DNA of 25,603 nucleotides, taken from JAVEDQ01 sp035468175 (GTDB taxonomy: Bacteria; Actinomycetota; Actinomycetes; Frankiales; Frankiaceae). Below the pieces are notes generated by a model, which worked only from the letters and a program-made list of their open reading frames with translations, searched no databases and was not told the DNA's origin. Below are positions 14,770 to 22,805 of the stretch, piece by piece. Made by a program: the position numbers and the translations under genes. The stretch is from positions 1-25,603 of the forward strand of contig DATITC010000132.1 in NCBI GenBank assembly GCA_035468175.1, read 5' to 3'. How positions within the stretch are numbered: position 1 is the stretch's first letter; each line of letters starts with the position of its first letter.

Positions 14770-15678
14770 GTGAGTTCGCAACATCGGGTGGTCGCGCTGC
14801 GCGCGCTCGGGCTCGGCGACCTGCTCACCGCGCTGCCGGCGCTGCGCGGCCTCCGGGCGCTCCGCCCGTCCAGCCGGTCGGTGCTCGCCGCCCCGGCCTG
14901 GCTGGAACCGGTGGCGATGCTCAGCGGCGCCGTCGACGGGGTGCTGCCGGTGCGACCGCTGGGTGAGATCCCCGGCTGGCCACCGCAGCTCGCCGTGAAT
15001 CTGCACGGCTCCGGGCCGGAGTCGACGGCGCGGCTGCGCAAGCTGCGGCCCGCCGAGCTGTGGTCCTACGGCGAGCCCGGCGCACCCGAGTGGCAGGACG
15101 ACGACCACGAGGTCGAGCGCTGGTGCCGACTGATCGATGCCTACGGCGGTGACTGCGACCGGCTCGACCTCGATCTTGCCGCTCCCACCGAACCACCGTT
15201 GGCCGGCGGGTTGACGATCGTGCATCCCGGCGGCGCCGCCCCGTCGCGGCGCTGGCCGGCGTCCCGCTGGTCCCGCGTCGCCGAAGAACTCGCCGACGCC
15301 GGACACGACGTCGTCGTCACGGGGAGCGCCGACGAACGGGACCTGTGCAAGTCCGTCGCGGCCGGGGCCGGCCTGTCCGAACAGGCCGTGCTGGCCGGCC
15401 GGGTCGAACTCTCCGAGCTGTGCGCTCTCGTCGCCTGCGCCCGGCTGGTGTGCTGCGCAGACACCGGGATCGGCCACCTGGCGACGGCGTACCGCACGCG
15501 GTCGATCGTGCTGTTCGGGCCGGTGCCGCCCTCCCGTTGGGGACCGCCGGCTGGGCGGGAGCAGCACACCGTCCTGTGGGCCGGTACAACGAGCGATCCC
15601 TTTGCGGACTCGCCCGACCCCGGCCTGCTGAGCTTTACCCCGGAGGACGTGCTGTCCGCCGCCCTCGTCCGGCTATGA
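14770..15678 (+). CDS. Second glycosyltransferase family 9 protein
   Basis: A 302-residue GT9 protein, shorter than the first. It starts with HRVVALRALGLGDLLTALPALRGLRAL, the family's first beta-alpha unit, then VNLHGSGPES, IVHPGGAAPSRRWP, VVVTGSADE and CADTGIGHLATAYRTRSIVLFGP, the donor-binding stretch. It lacks the C-terminal Cys-rich loop seen in the GT9 at 9577-10662, so the two probably differ in acceptor. GTG 14770 is used: it is 25 bases after the SDR stop and the homology begins immediately after; no ribosome binding site is obvious, so translation may depend on the SDR gene. GTG 14788 is an alternative. Its stop overlaps the next start (ATGA). Confidence 0.85.
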   Translation: MSSQHRVVALRALGLGDLLTALPALRGLRALRPSSRSVLAAPAWLEPVAMLSGAVDGVLPVRPLGEIPGWPPQLAVNLHGSGPESTARLRKLRPAELWSYGEPGAPEWQDDDHEVERWCRLIDAYGGDCDRLDLDLAAPTEPPLAGGLTIVHPGGAAPSRRWPASRWSRVAEELADAGHDVVVTGSADERDLCKSVAAGAGLSEQAVLAGRVELSELCALVACARLVCCADTGIGHLATAYRTRSIVLFGPVPPSRWGPPAGREQHTVLWAGTTSDPFADSPDPGLLSFTPEDVLSAALVRL

Positions 15679-16094
15679 GCCGGTCCTCGCGGCCCCGGAC
15701 TTCCTCGGGCGGCTCCGAGGCGGCGGCACCGAAGTCGTCCGTGCCCGAGCCGCTGCGGGACCTCGTCGACCTGCTCGGGCGGCGGCACGCCCTACCCACC
15801 GTCTGGGAGCTGCGTGGCCCGGCGCAACAGTTCCGCGTCTTGGTCCAACGTCTCGGAGCTCCCGAGGCGCAGGTCAGCCAACGGTTGCGAGAGCTCCGCG
15901 AAGCCGGGCTGGTCGAGGTCGACGAAGGTGGCGACTACCGGCTCACCGGGGAGGGCCGACGACTGCTCGATCTGCTCGAAGGCCTGGAGACCTTTGCCAA
16001 CGGCTGGGCGACGATGAGCACCCGGCAACGACGGCCCCGCGGCGCGGCGACCGAGGGTCGAGGCGAGCCGCCACTATTGGACCCCGGCCGGTAG
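15675..16094 (+). CDS. HxlR-like winged-helix transcription regulator
   Basis: A 139-residue protein. After a Ser/Arg/Ala-rich N-terminus (1-25), residues about 28-115 follow the HxlR winged-helix pattern: LLGRRHALPTVWEL, GPAQQFRVLVQRLGAPEAQV, SQRLRELREAGLVEVDEG and YRLTGEGRRLLDLLEGL. The N-terminal cysteine typical of redox- or aldehyde-sensing HxlR proteins is missing. ATG 15675 overlaps the GT9 stop by four bases, so it belongs to the heptose operon and may regulate it, possibly through the hairpin at 8783-8806, though this is untested. The last 20 residues are Arg/Gly/Pro-rich and probably disordered. Confidence 0.75.
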   Translation: MSRSSRPRTSSGGSEAAAPKSSVPEPLRDLVDLLGRRHALPTVWELRGPAQQFRVLVQRLGAPEAQVSQRLRELREAGLVEVDEGGDYRLTGEGRRLLDLLEGLETFANGWATMSTRQRRPRGAATEGRGEPPLLDPGR

Positions 16095-16198
16095 GGGAAG
16101 GAACAGCGGGATCCACCTGGATCACAGCCGACCCCCACCGATCCCACCTGTCATGGACGCCGCTGTCCCGGCTGGTCCGTACTGCCGCTCGAGAGGAC

Positions 16199-17569
16199 GT
16201 GACGAGGGTGCCGGCTCCCGCCATGCGGCGCACTCCTGCCCCCTCTCACCACACCTCGTTGGCGGCAGCGCTCGTCCTCCTAATCCTGCTCCCCCTGCTC
16301 GCCTTCACCGGCGGACCGGCGGGTGCCGTCGAGAACACCTGGACCGCCCGAGCCGCAGACCTCTCCGGCGCCGCCGAGCTCGCGAGCGGTGGCCGTGGCA
16401 TCACCGTCGCGGTGCTCGACTCGTGGGTGGACAGTCGGCACCCCGATTTCGGCGGACGGGTGCTCGGCGGGGCCACCTGCTCGGGCGGGCCGTGCCGGCC
16501 GGGAGGCACCGACGTCCCGGACAGCTGCGAGGCGCACGGCACCCACGTCTCCGGCCTCGTCGGCTCCACGCGGTTCGGCGTCGCACCGGAAGCGCACATC
16601 CTGCCCGTCCGGGTCCTCGCCGAGAAGGACGGGGCCTGCCAGGCGCAGGCCGAGGACGTCGCATCCGGAGTGCGCTACGCCGCCTCGCACGGCGCCCAGG
16701 TCATCAACATCTCGCTCGGCAGCACGTACGCACTGACCGACTCCTCGCGCGCGATTCCCCGGGCCGTTTCCCAGGCCAGCGCCCAAGGGATCGTCGTGGT
16801 CGTCGCTGCCGGCAACGGCAAGACCGCCGGCGTGGACCTGTACGGCGATGACGCGCTGGTCGTGGCGGCCACCGGCCCGAACGGGCAGCTCGCCACCTAC
16901 AGCCAGCGCGGCGCCGGTGTCGACATCGCCGCCCCCGGCGGTCAGCCCGTGGGCGACGGCTGCACGCCGGACGACTGCGTCGTCTCCACCTGGTCCGACC
17001 AGTCCTACGCGGCCGACGCCGGTACTTCGATGGCGGCGCCGGTCGTGGCCGGGGCAGCGGCGTTGTTGCTGGCACAGCGACCGGACCGGGGGCGCGACGA
17101 CGTCGTCTCGGTGCTGAAGCGGACCGCACATCCGCTGTCCGGTGCCGGAGCTGGGCGGGTCGACGTCCTAGCCGCGGTGCGCGGCTCGGCCACCGGGAAC
17201 GGCACCGACGGCGTCACGGGGGCCGCTCCCTCCGCCGGGAGCCATGCCGGGGCCGCGTCGTCGAACGACCCGTCCATCGCGCGAGTCGTCCGCCCGGACG
17301 GCAGCGTCGGCCGCCGCACCACCGCGGACCGGGCGAAGACCCCGGACACCCGCGGGATCCTGCTGTGGACCGGTGTGGCTCTGGTGGCCCTCGTGCTGGT
17401 CGCGTTCGTTGTCGTCGCGCGCACCCAGGGCCTACCCGCCGACGGTCGGCGGTACGCGGGCGACGGGGACGTGAGCGGCTCGGACGACATCGACGAGCCG
17501 GACGAGACGGCCGGCGAGTACGAAGCGGCCGAGGCGGACGGCGAGTACGAGGACGACGAGCACTACTAG
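16199..17569 (+). CDS. Mycosin-like S8 subtilisin protease, membrane-anchored
   Basis: A 456-residue protein with an N-terminal signal (hydrophobic 20-37, cleavage after about AGA 43), an S8 domain (about 55-325), a linker, a membrane segment (386-408) and an acidic cytoplasmic tail (about 409-456). The triad is D74 (AVLDSWVD), H113 (HGTHVSG) and S277 (GTSMAAP); the oxyanion Asn is N206 (AAGNGK). The extra cysteines (94/99/110/147/255/260) suggest disulphides as in mycosins. Mycosins are the MycP protease of type VII (ESX) secretion, but no Ecc or WXG100 gene is nearby, so the assignment to ESX is open. The start is uncertain: GTG 16199, GTG 16208 and ATG 16223 are in frame and none has a well-spaced ribosome binding site. 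The tail repeats EYE/EYED and is very acidic. Confidence 0.88.
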   Translation: MTRVPAPAMRRTPAPSHHTSLAAALVLLILLPLLAFTGGPAGAVENTWTARAADLSGAAELASGGRGITVAVLDSWVDSRHPDFGGRVLGGATCSGGPCRPGGTDVPDSCEAHGTHVSGLVGSTRFGVAPEAHILPVRVLAEKDGACQAQAEDVASGVRYAASHGAQVINISLGSTYALTDSSRAIPRAVSQASAQGIVVVVAAGNGKTAGVDLYGDDALVVAATGPNGQLATYSQRGAGVDIAAPGGQPVGDGCTPDDCVVSTWSDQSYAADAGTSMAAPVVAGAAALLLAQRPDRGRDDVVSVLKRTAHPLSGAGAGRVDVLAAVRGSATGNGTDGVTGAAPSAGSHAGAASSNDPSIARVVRPDGSVGRRTTADRAKTPDTRGILLWTGVALVALVLVAFVVVARTQGLPADGRRYAGDGDVSGSDDIDEPDETAGEYEAAEADGEYEDDEHY

Positions 17570-17587
17570 CGGCTCATCGGCGCGTCG

Positions 17588-17713
17588 GGCCCGTCCACGC
17601 CCACCGTCGATCCACGATCTCCCGTGGGCGCCGAGCACACCCAAATCCGGGCCCCAGCACCCCGAAAACCGGCCCGTCCACGCCCACCGTCGATCCACGA
17701 TCTCCCGTGGGCG
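17588..17713. repeat. Two exact 43-bp direct repeats with internal hairpin
   Basis: Copies at 17588-17630 and 17671-17713 are identical over 43 bp and separated by 40 unrelated bases. Each contains outer arms CGCCCAC/GTGGGCG (7 bp) and an inner GATC-CAC-GATC, so each can fold. They lie in the convergent gap between the protease and rpoD. The identity without coding pressure suggests a recent duplication or a mobile/dispersed intergenic repeat. Confidence 0.85.
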
Positions 17714-17759
17714 GCGAACGCCCCGACCCGCGCGAACCCGTCAAAGAGCAGCAGACGAA

Positions 17760-17787
17760 GGGCCGCCCCGCCGCAGCGGAGCGGCCC
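17760..17787. terminator. Strong GC hairpin, likely terminator for rpoD (and protease)
   Basis: Arms GGGCCGC (17760-17766) and GCGGCCC (17781-17787) continue through one C/A mismatch into CCGC/GCGG with a 4-base loop: 11 pairs in all. On the minus strand it lies 70 bases beyond the rpoD stop and is followed by cttcgtctgctgctcttt, modestly T-rich. It also lies downstream of the convergent protease gene. Confidence 0.7.
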
Positions 17788-17857
17788 CGACGGCGTCCCG
17801 CCACCGGGTAAGGCGGAACGGATCTACGGCGAAACCGACCAAAGCGCCCGCATCTAC

Positions 17858-19030
<1,173 letters not shown>

Positions 19031-19133
19031 CGGGCTCGTCTCGTTCTCCTTCGCGCGTGTCTTCTGTCTCACAGACTATGCCGTGCCTCTCCTGAGCCGT
19101 CGCGACAGCGATCTTGACCGGGAATTGTCGGCG

Positions 19134-20996
19134 TCATGCCGGGCCGAGGCTGCGATCACGCAGCTGACGTTTGCGTTCCTCCAGCGAGATGAGCTCACCG
19201 AACAGCCTCAGGTGGACCTCCTGATCGGTCACCGGGTTCGTCCGTTCCATCCGAGCCTTCACGTCTCGGATTCGCCGGGAGGTGTGCAGCTCCTGCACCC
19301 GGTCGACGACGCTGGCGACGTAGTACTCCTCGCCGTCGCCTTCCCAGCGCAGGGGTTCGACAGCGAGCGCCGGAACCAGCTGGCGCCCTTCGTCGGATTC
19401 GACGACCGTGGAAACCCGAGCAATCCAGCTCGAGACGTCGGTCGCCGAGCAGACACCGCCAGCCTGAACCATGGCGCCGAACAGCTCCCGGTGCAGCGGG
19501 CTGGTGAAGTGCAGCGGCTCGAGCCCGTCGAACGCCGGTCCGGCGAGGCCGGGCCGCTGCAAGGCCGCCTTGAGCGCTTCCCGCTCGGCTGTGACCGCCG
19601 CGTCGTCGACCCTGCGGTCGCGCGGGCGCGGGGCCTGCCTCTGACCCGGAGCCGGGGCGGCCTCGCCGAGCCGCTCGTGCACCGCGGCCTGCACCGGCTC
19701 GGGTGACTCGAAGCCGAGCCACCCCGACACCCGCCGGACGTATTGGTCGCGCACCACCCGGTCCTTGATACCGGCCAGCAGCGGCACCGCCACCCGGAGG
19801 GCCCCGGAGCGACCCTCGGCACTGTCCAGATCGAACGGCTCGACGGTGGCCCGGAGCGCGAAGTCGACCAGCGGCACGCGGGACGCCACCAGCTCGCGGA
19901 CCGCAACGTCGCCAGCGGCTTGGCGCAGCTCGCAGGGGTCGCGCCCCTCGTCCTCGATGGCCACGAACGTCTGCACCACGAACCGCTGGTCGAACTGCAT
20001 CGCCTTGCGCGCCGCGTTCTGCCCCGCCTGGTCGCCGTCGAAGGTGAAGACGACCTCGCCACGGCTCTCGTCCTGGTCGTTCAGCAGGCGGCGCAGCAGC
20101 TTGACGTGCTCCTCGCCGAACGCGGTGCCGCAAGTGGCGACCGCCGTCTCGACACCGGACAGATGGCAGGCCATCACATCGGTGTAGCCCTCCACGACGA
20201 CGGCCTGCGAGCGCGCGGCGATCGCCTTGCGGGCGAGATCGGCGCCGTAGAGCAGATGGCTCTTCTTGAACAGAATCGTCTCGGGGGTGTTCAGGTACTT
20301 CGCGGTGATCGGATCGTCGTCGAACAGCCGCCGCGCCCCGAACCCGACGACGCCGCCGGTGGTCTCCCGGATCGGCCACACGAGCCGGCGGTGGAAGCGG
20401 TCGGTGGGGGTGCCGCGGCTCCCGATCTTGGCGAGTCCGGCGTCCACCAGCTCCTCGGTGCTGAAACCGCGCCCGCGAAGGTGCTTCGCCAGCGTGTCCC
20501 AACCCCCGGGGGCGAAGCCAACGCCGAAGTGCTCGGCCGCGGCGCGGTCGAACCCGCGCTGGCTGAGGAAGTCCCGCCCGACCCGCGCGTCCGGCCTGGC
20601 CAGCTGTTCGGCGTAGAACTCGGCGGCGGCCTGGAGCGCCTCGGACAGACGCTGGCGCTTGCCGGTCTCGCGGTTCGCGACCTGGCCCCCACCCTCGTAG
20701 GTCAAAGCCACGTTGAACCGGCCGGCCAACTGTTCGACGGCCTCCGTGAACGTCAACCCGTCGAGCTTCCGGACGAAGGTGATGACGTCGCCGCCCTCAC
20801 CGCAACCGAAGCAGTGGAACACGTTCGAGGACGGCGCGATCCCGAAAGAGGGGCGCTTCTCGTCGTGGAACGGGCAGAGCCCGATCTGGCGGTCGCTTCC
20901 GGCGGGGCGCAGGGCCACCACCGCACTGACGACGTCGACGATGGACGCAGCTTCGCGCACCGCGTTCAGGCTGGCGTCGCTAATCCTTCCCGCCAC
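19134..20996 (-). CDS. dnaG: DNA primase DnaG
   Basis: A 620-residue primase that makes RNA primers at the replication fork. The CHC2 zinc finger has C41, H44, C62 and C65 (CPFHDEKRPSF and FHCFGCG). The RNA polymerase core includes the RFHRRLVWPIRE stretch and KYLNTPET; the TOPRIM domain has E269 (VVEGYTDVM) and DGD 320-322. The C-terminal part (about 440-620) is a DnaB helicase-binding domain with LHRELFGAM and helices ending RKRQLRDRSLG. The frame begins TTG-GTG; GTG 20996 is preferred because GAGGGGG stands six bases upstream, and the protein then begins MAGRISD. It is probably cotranscribed with rpoD. Length is normal. Confidence 0.97.
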   Translation of the reverse strand: MAGRISDASLNAVREAASIVDVVSAVVALRPAGSDRQIGLCPFHDEKRPSFGIAPSSNVFHCFGCGEGGDVITFVRKLDGLTFTEAVEQLAGRFNVALTYEGGGQVANRETGKRQRLSEALQAAAEFYAEQLARPDARVGRDFLSQRGFDRAAAEHFGVGFAPGGWDTLAKHLRGRGFSTEELVDAGLAKIGSRGTPTDRFHRRLVWPIRETTGGVVGFGARRLFDDDPITAKYLNTPETILFKKSHLLYGADLARKAIAARSQAVVVEGYTDVMACHLSGVETAVATCGTAFGEEHVKLLRRLLNDQDESRGEVVFTFDGDQAGQNAARKAMQFDQRFVVQTFVAIEDEGRDPCELRQAAGDVAVRELVASRVPLVDFALRATVEPFDLDSAEGRSGALRVAVPLLAGIKDRVVRDQYVRRVSGWLGFESPEPVQAAVHERLGEAAPAPGQRQAPRPRDRRVDDAAVTAEREALKAALQRPGLAGPAFDGLEPLHFTSPLHRELFGAMVQAGGVCSATDVSSWIARVSTVVESDEGRQLVPALAVEPLRWEGDGEEYYVASVVDRVQELHTSRRIRDVKARMERTNPVTDQEVHLRLFGELISLEERKRQLRDRSLGPA

Positions 20997-21059
20997 CAAG
21001 GACCCCCTCGCGCCCGCGACCGCCCGGTTAGGAGGGCCCCGGGCTGGGTCGAGCCGAGC

Positions 21060-22595
21060 CTATGTCGGGTCTGAGCGGGTCGACGGTTCGACGGCCATCT
21101 GTTGAGACGGGGATGTGTTGCCGCCCCTCAGGGACGTCGACTGGGCCCGGACGTCCGGTTGAGCTTCCCGGGGCAGCGGCAGCACCATCGGGGCGCGAGC
21201 CAGTTGCGCCATGGCCTCGGCGACGTGCTCGTATTCGACCTGGATGAGCTGAGCGATCTCAGTGAGATCGGTTGTTCCCGTCCCCGCCATGTCGTCGGCC
21301 TGGTGGCACAGTCCGGCCAACACCGTCGCCCCGAGCAGGGCGCTGCTCGAGCGCATCATGTGCGCTGTCGACGCAACGGTGGCGGCATCGCCGCCCGCCG
21401 CAGCGGTCACCAAGCTGCGCACCTGATCCGGTCCGTTGTCCAGATAGCTGGCAAGCAGGTCCTCCCGCAGCTGTCCGTCTCGGTCGTCGAGTTGCTCGAA
21501 CAGGGCGTCGAGCACGGCCAGGTCCACGGCGGAGGTGGTCGTCTCCGGAACGCCGGGGAGGGCCGGGGCGCACGGCGCCACCGGTGTCGGCGTGGCCGGA
21601 ACGGCGAGACTGGAGGCGCTGGGCTCGACGTACGCACCGGCCCGCCGAGCCGGCCCCGACAATGCTGAGGGGTCCGGCTGCGCGAAGGAGGGCGGCGCAA
21701 GTTCCACGCGATTGCGACCGTGCTTCTTCGCTTGGTAGAGGGCGGCGTCGGCGGCCTGCACGGCCTCGTCGGCACCGACGTGCTCGATGGCCATTTCTGC
21801 GATCCCCACGCTGACGGTGAGGCAGGCGCCCGCGCTACCGGGATGGGGAATCGCAAGGTCGTCGATGCCGTGCATGATCCGCCGGATGGCGATGAGCGCC
21901 GAAACAGCCGATTGCCCGGGGAAGATGCACAAGAATTCTTCCCCGCCGTAGCGATAGCAGGTGTCACCAGCGCGCGAGGTGGCGATCAGTACCTTCGCCA
22001 CCGCCTTCAACGCCTCGTCGCCCGCCGGGTGACCGAAGGTGTCGTTGTAGCTCTTGAAGTGATCGACATCGAGCAGCGCGATGCAGAAGTGCTGTCCGTA
22101 GCGGTGCCGCCGGTCGGTCATGATCTCGAGATCCTCGGTCATGCTGCGCCGGTTCCCGAGGTTGGTGAGCGGGTCGCGACGGGCGACGGCCCGTAGCTCG
22201 CGGTTGGCGAGTTCGATCTTGCGGTGCAGGCTGCTGACGCGTTCCGCGGCGATGAGCCGCAGCTGGACGTCCAGCGGTTGGGACGGCTTGACCAGGTAGT
22301 CGTCGGCACCGGCCAGCATGCCCTCGCGTGCCTGCTCGGCAGAGCCCAGTCCGGTGACCAGGATGATGTAGAGGTGCTCGGTCGACTCCTCGGACCGGAC
22401 GAGCCGGCACAACTCCAAGCCGTCCATGCCCGGCATCTCCCGGTCAGTGATGAGAACCTGGACGATCTCTTCCTTCAACACCGCCAAGGCGGTGAGAGCG
22501 TCGTGGGCCACCAGGCACTCGTGGCCCGACGCCCGAATCATCGCTCTCATCGCGGCTCGATAGACGGCGTCGTCGTCGACCACTAGAACCTTCAC
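21060..22595 (-). CDS. Response regulator with GGDEF and HPt domains (REC-GGDEF-HPt)
   Basis: A 511-residue soluble three-domain protein. The receiver (1-120) has VVDDD, phospho-acceptor D51 (LITDREMPGMDG) and K103 (LVKPSQ). After a short helix comes a GGDEF diguanylate cyclase domain (about 138-300) with the active-site variant GGEEF 217-221, a metal Asp in LLDVDHFKSYND and the inhibitory site RAGD 208-211, so c-di-GMP synthesis with product feedback is predicted. A Pro/Ala linker leads to an HPt domain (about 358-470) with the phospho-His H412 (AHMMRSSSALLG); the Lys that usually follows at +3 is Arg. The last 40 residues are disordered. GTG 22595 gives MKVLVVDDD; TTG 22607 adds four residues and has no ribosome binding site. 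It is divergent from the hybrid kinase. Confidence 0.93.
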   Translation of the reverse strand: MKVLVVDDDAVYRAAMRAMIRASGHECLVAHDALTALAVLKEEIVQVLITDREMPGMDGLELCRLVRSEESTEHLYIILVTGLGSAEQAREGMLAGADDYLVKPSQPLDVQLRLIAAERVSSLHRKIELANRELRAVARRDPLTNLGNRRSMTEDLEIMTDRRHRYGQHFCIALLDVDHFKSYNDTFGHPAGDEALKAVAKVLIATSRAGDTCYRYGGEEFLCIFPGQSAVSALIAIRRIMHGIDDLAIPHPGSAGACLTVSVGIAEMAIEHVGADEAVQAADAALYQAKKHGRNRVELAPPSFAQPDPSALSGPARRAGAYVEPSASSLAVPATPTPVAPCAPALPGVPETTTSAVDLAVLDALFEQLDDRDGQLREDLLASYLDNGPDQVRSLVTAAAGGDAATVASTAHMMRSSSALLGATVLAGLCHQADDMAGTGTTDLTEIAQLIQVEYEHVAEAMAQLARAPMVLPLPREAQPDVRAQSTSLRGGNTSPSQQMAVEPSTRSDPT

Positions 22596-22805
22596 GAAAC
22601 CACCCAACCCGGAAAGACGGGGTCGCTCGTCCCTGGCGACTACGGAGTCCCGTCCGTCCCTTGGTCGGCCGAGTTTCGCCCCCGCTGAACCCTGATGAGT
22701 GATCGAATCGCGTCGATCCTCACGCGCTCAGCCTTCGTGCCGATCCGGAGAGCGGAGAGACAGGGCGTCCGGAACCGGACAAGGCCGCTCCCCATGGAGG
22801 ACCCG
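22596..22805. promoter_or_regulatory. Divergent intergenic region with inverted repeat GATCGA/TCGATC
   Basis: About 210 bp between the two divergent signalling genes must hold both promoters, but no confident -35/-10 pair was found. A 6-bp inverted repeat, GATCGA 22701-22706 and TCGATC 22713-22718, flanked by GTGA-like and TCAC-like bases, is the only regular structure seen. Confidence 0.35.

Noticed and set aside
13182..15041. Minus-strand open frame (619 codons) opposite the heptose fusion, SDR and second GT9
   Set aside because: It spans three overlapping plus-strand genes and is Arg/Gly/Pro-rich low-complexity translation.
19031..19133. Promoter for rpoD in the gap after dnaG
   Set aside because: A catagt hexamer is present but no convincing -35 lies at the right distance; not strong enough to list.
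19743..21074. Plus-strand open frame (443 codons) opposite dnaG
   Set aside because: Shadow of the primase gene; no motif and no ribosome binding site.
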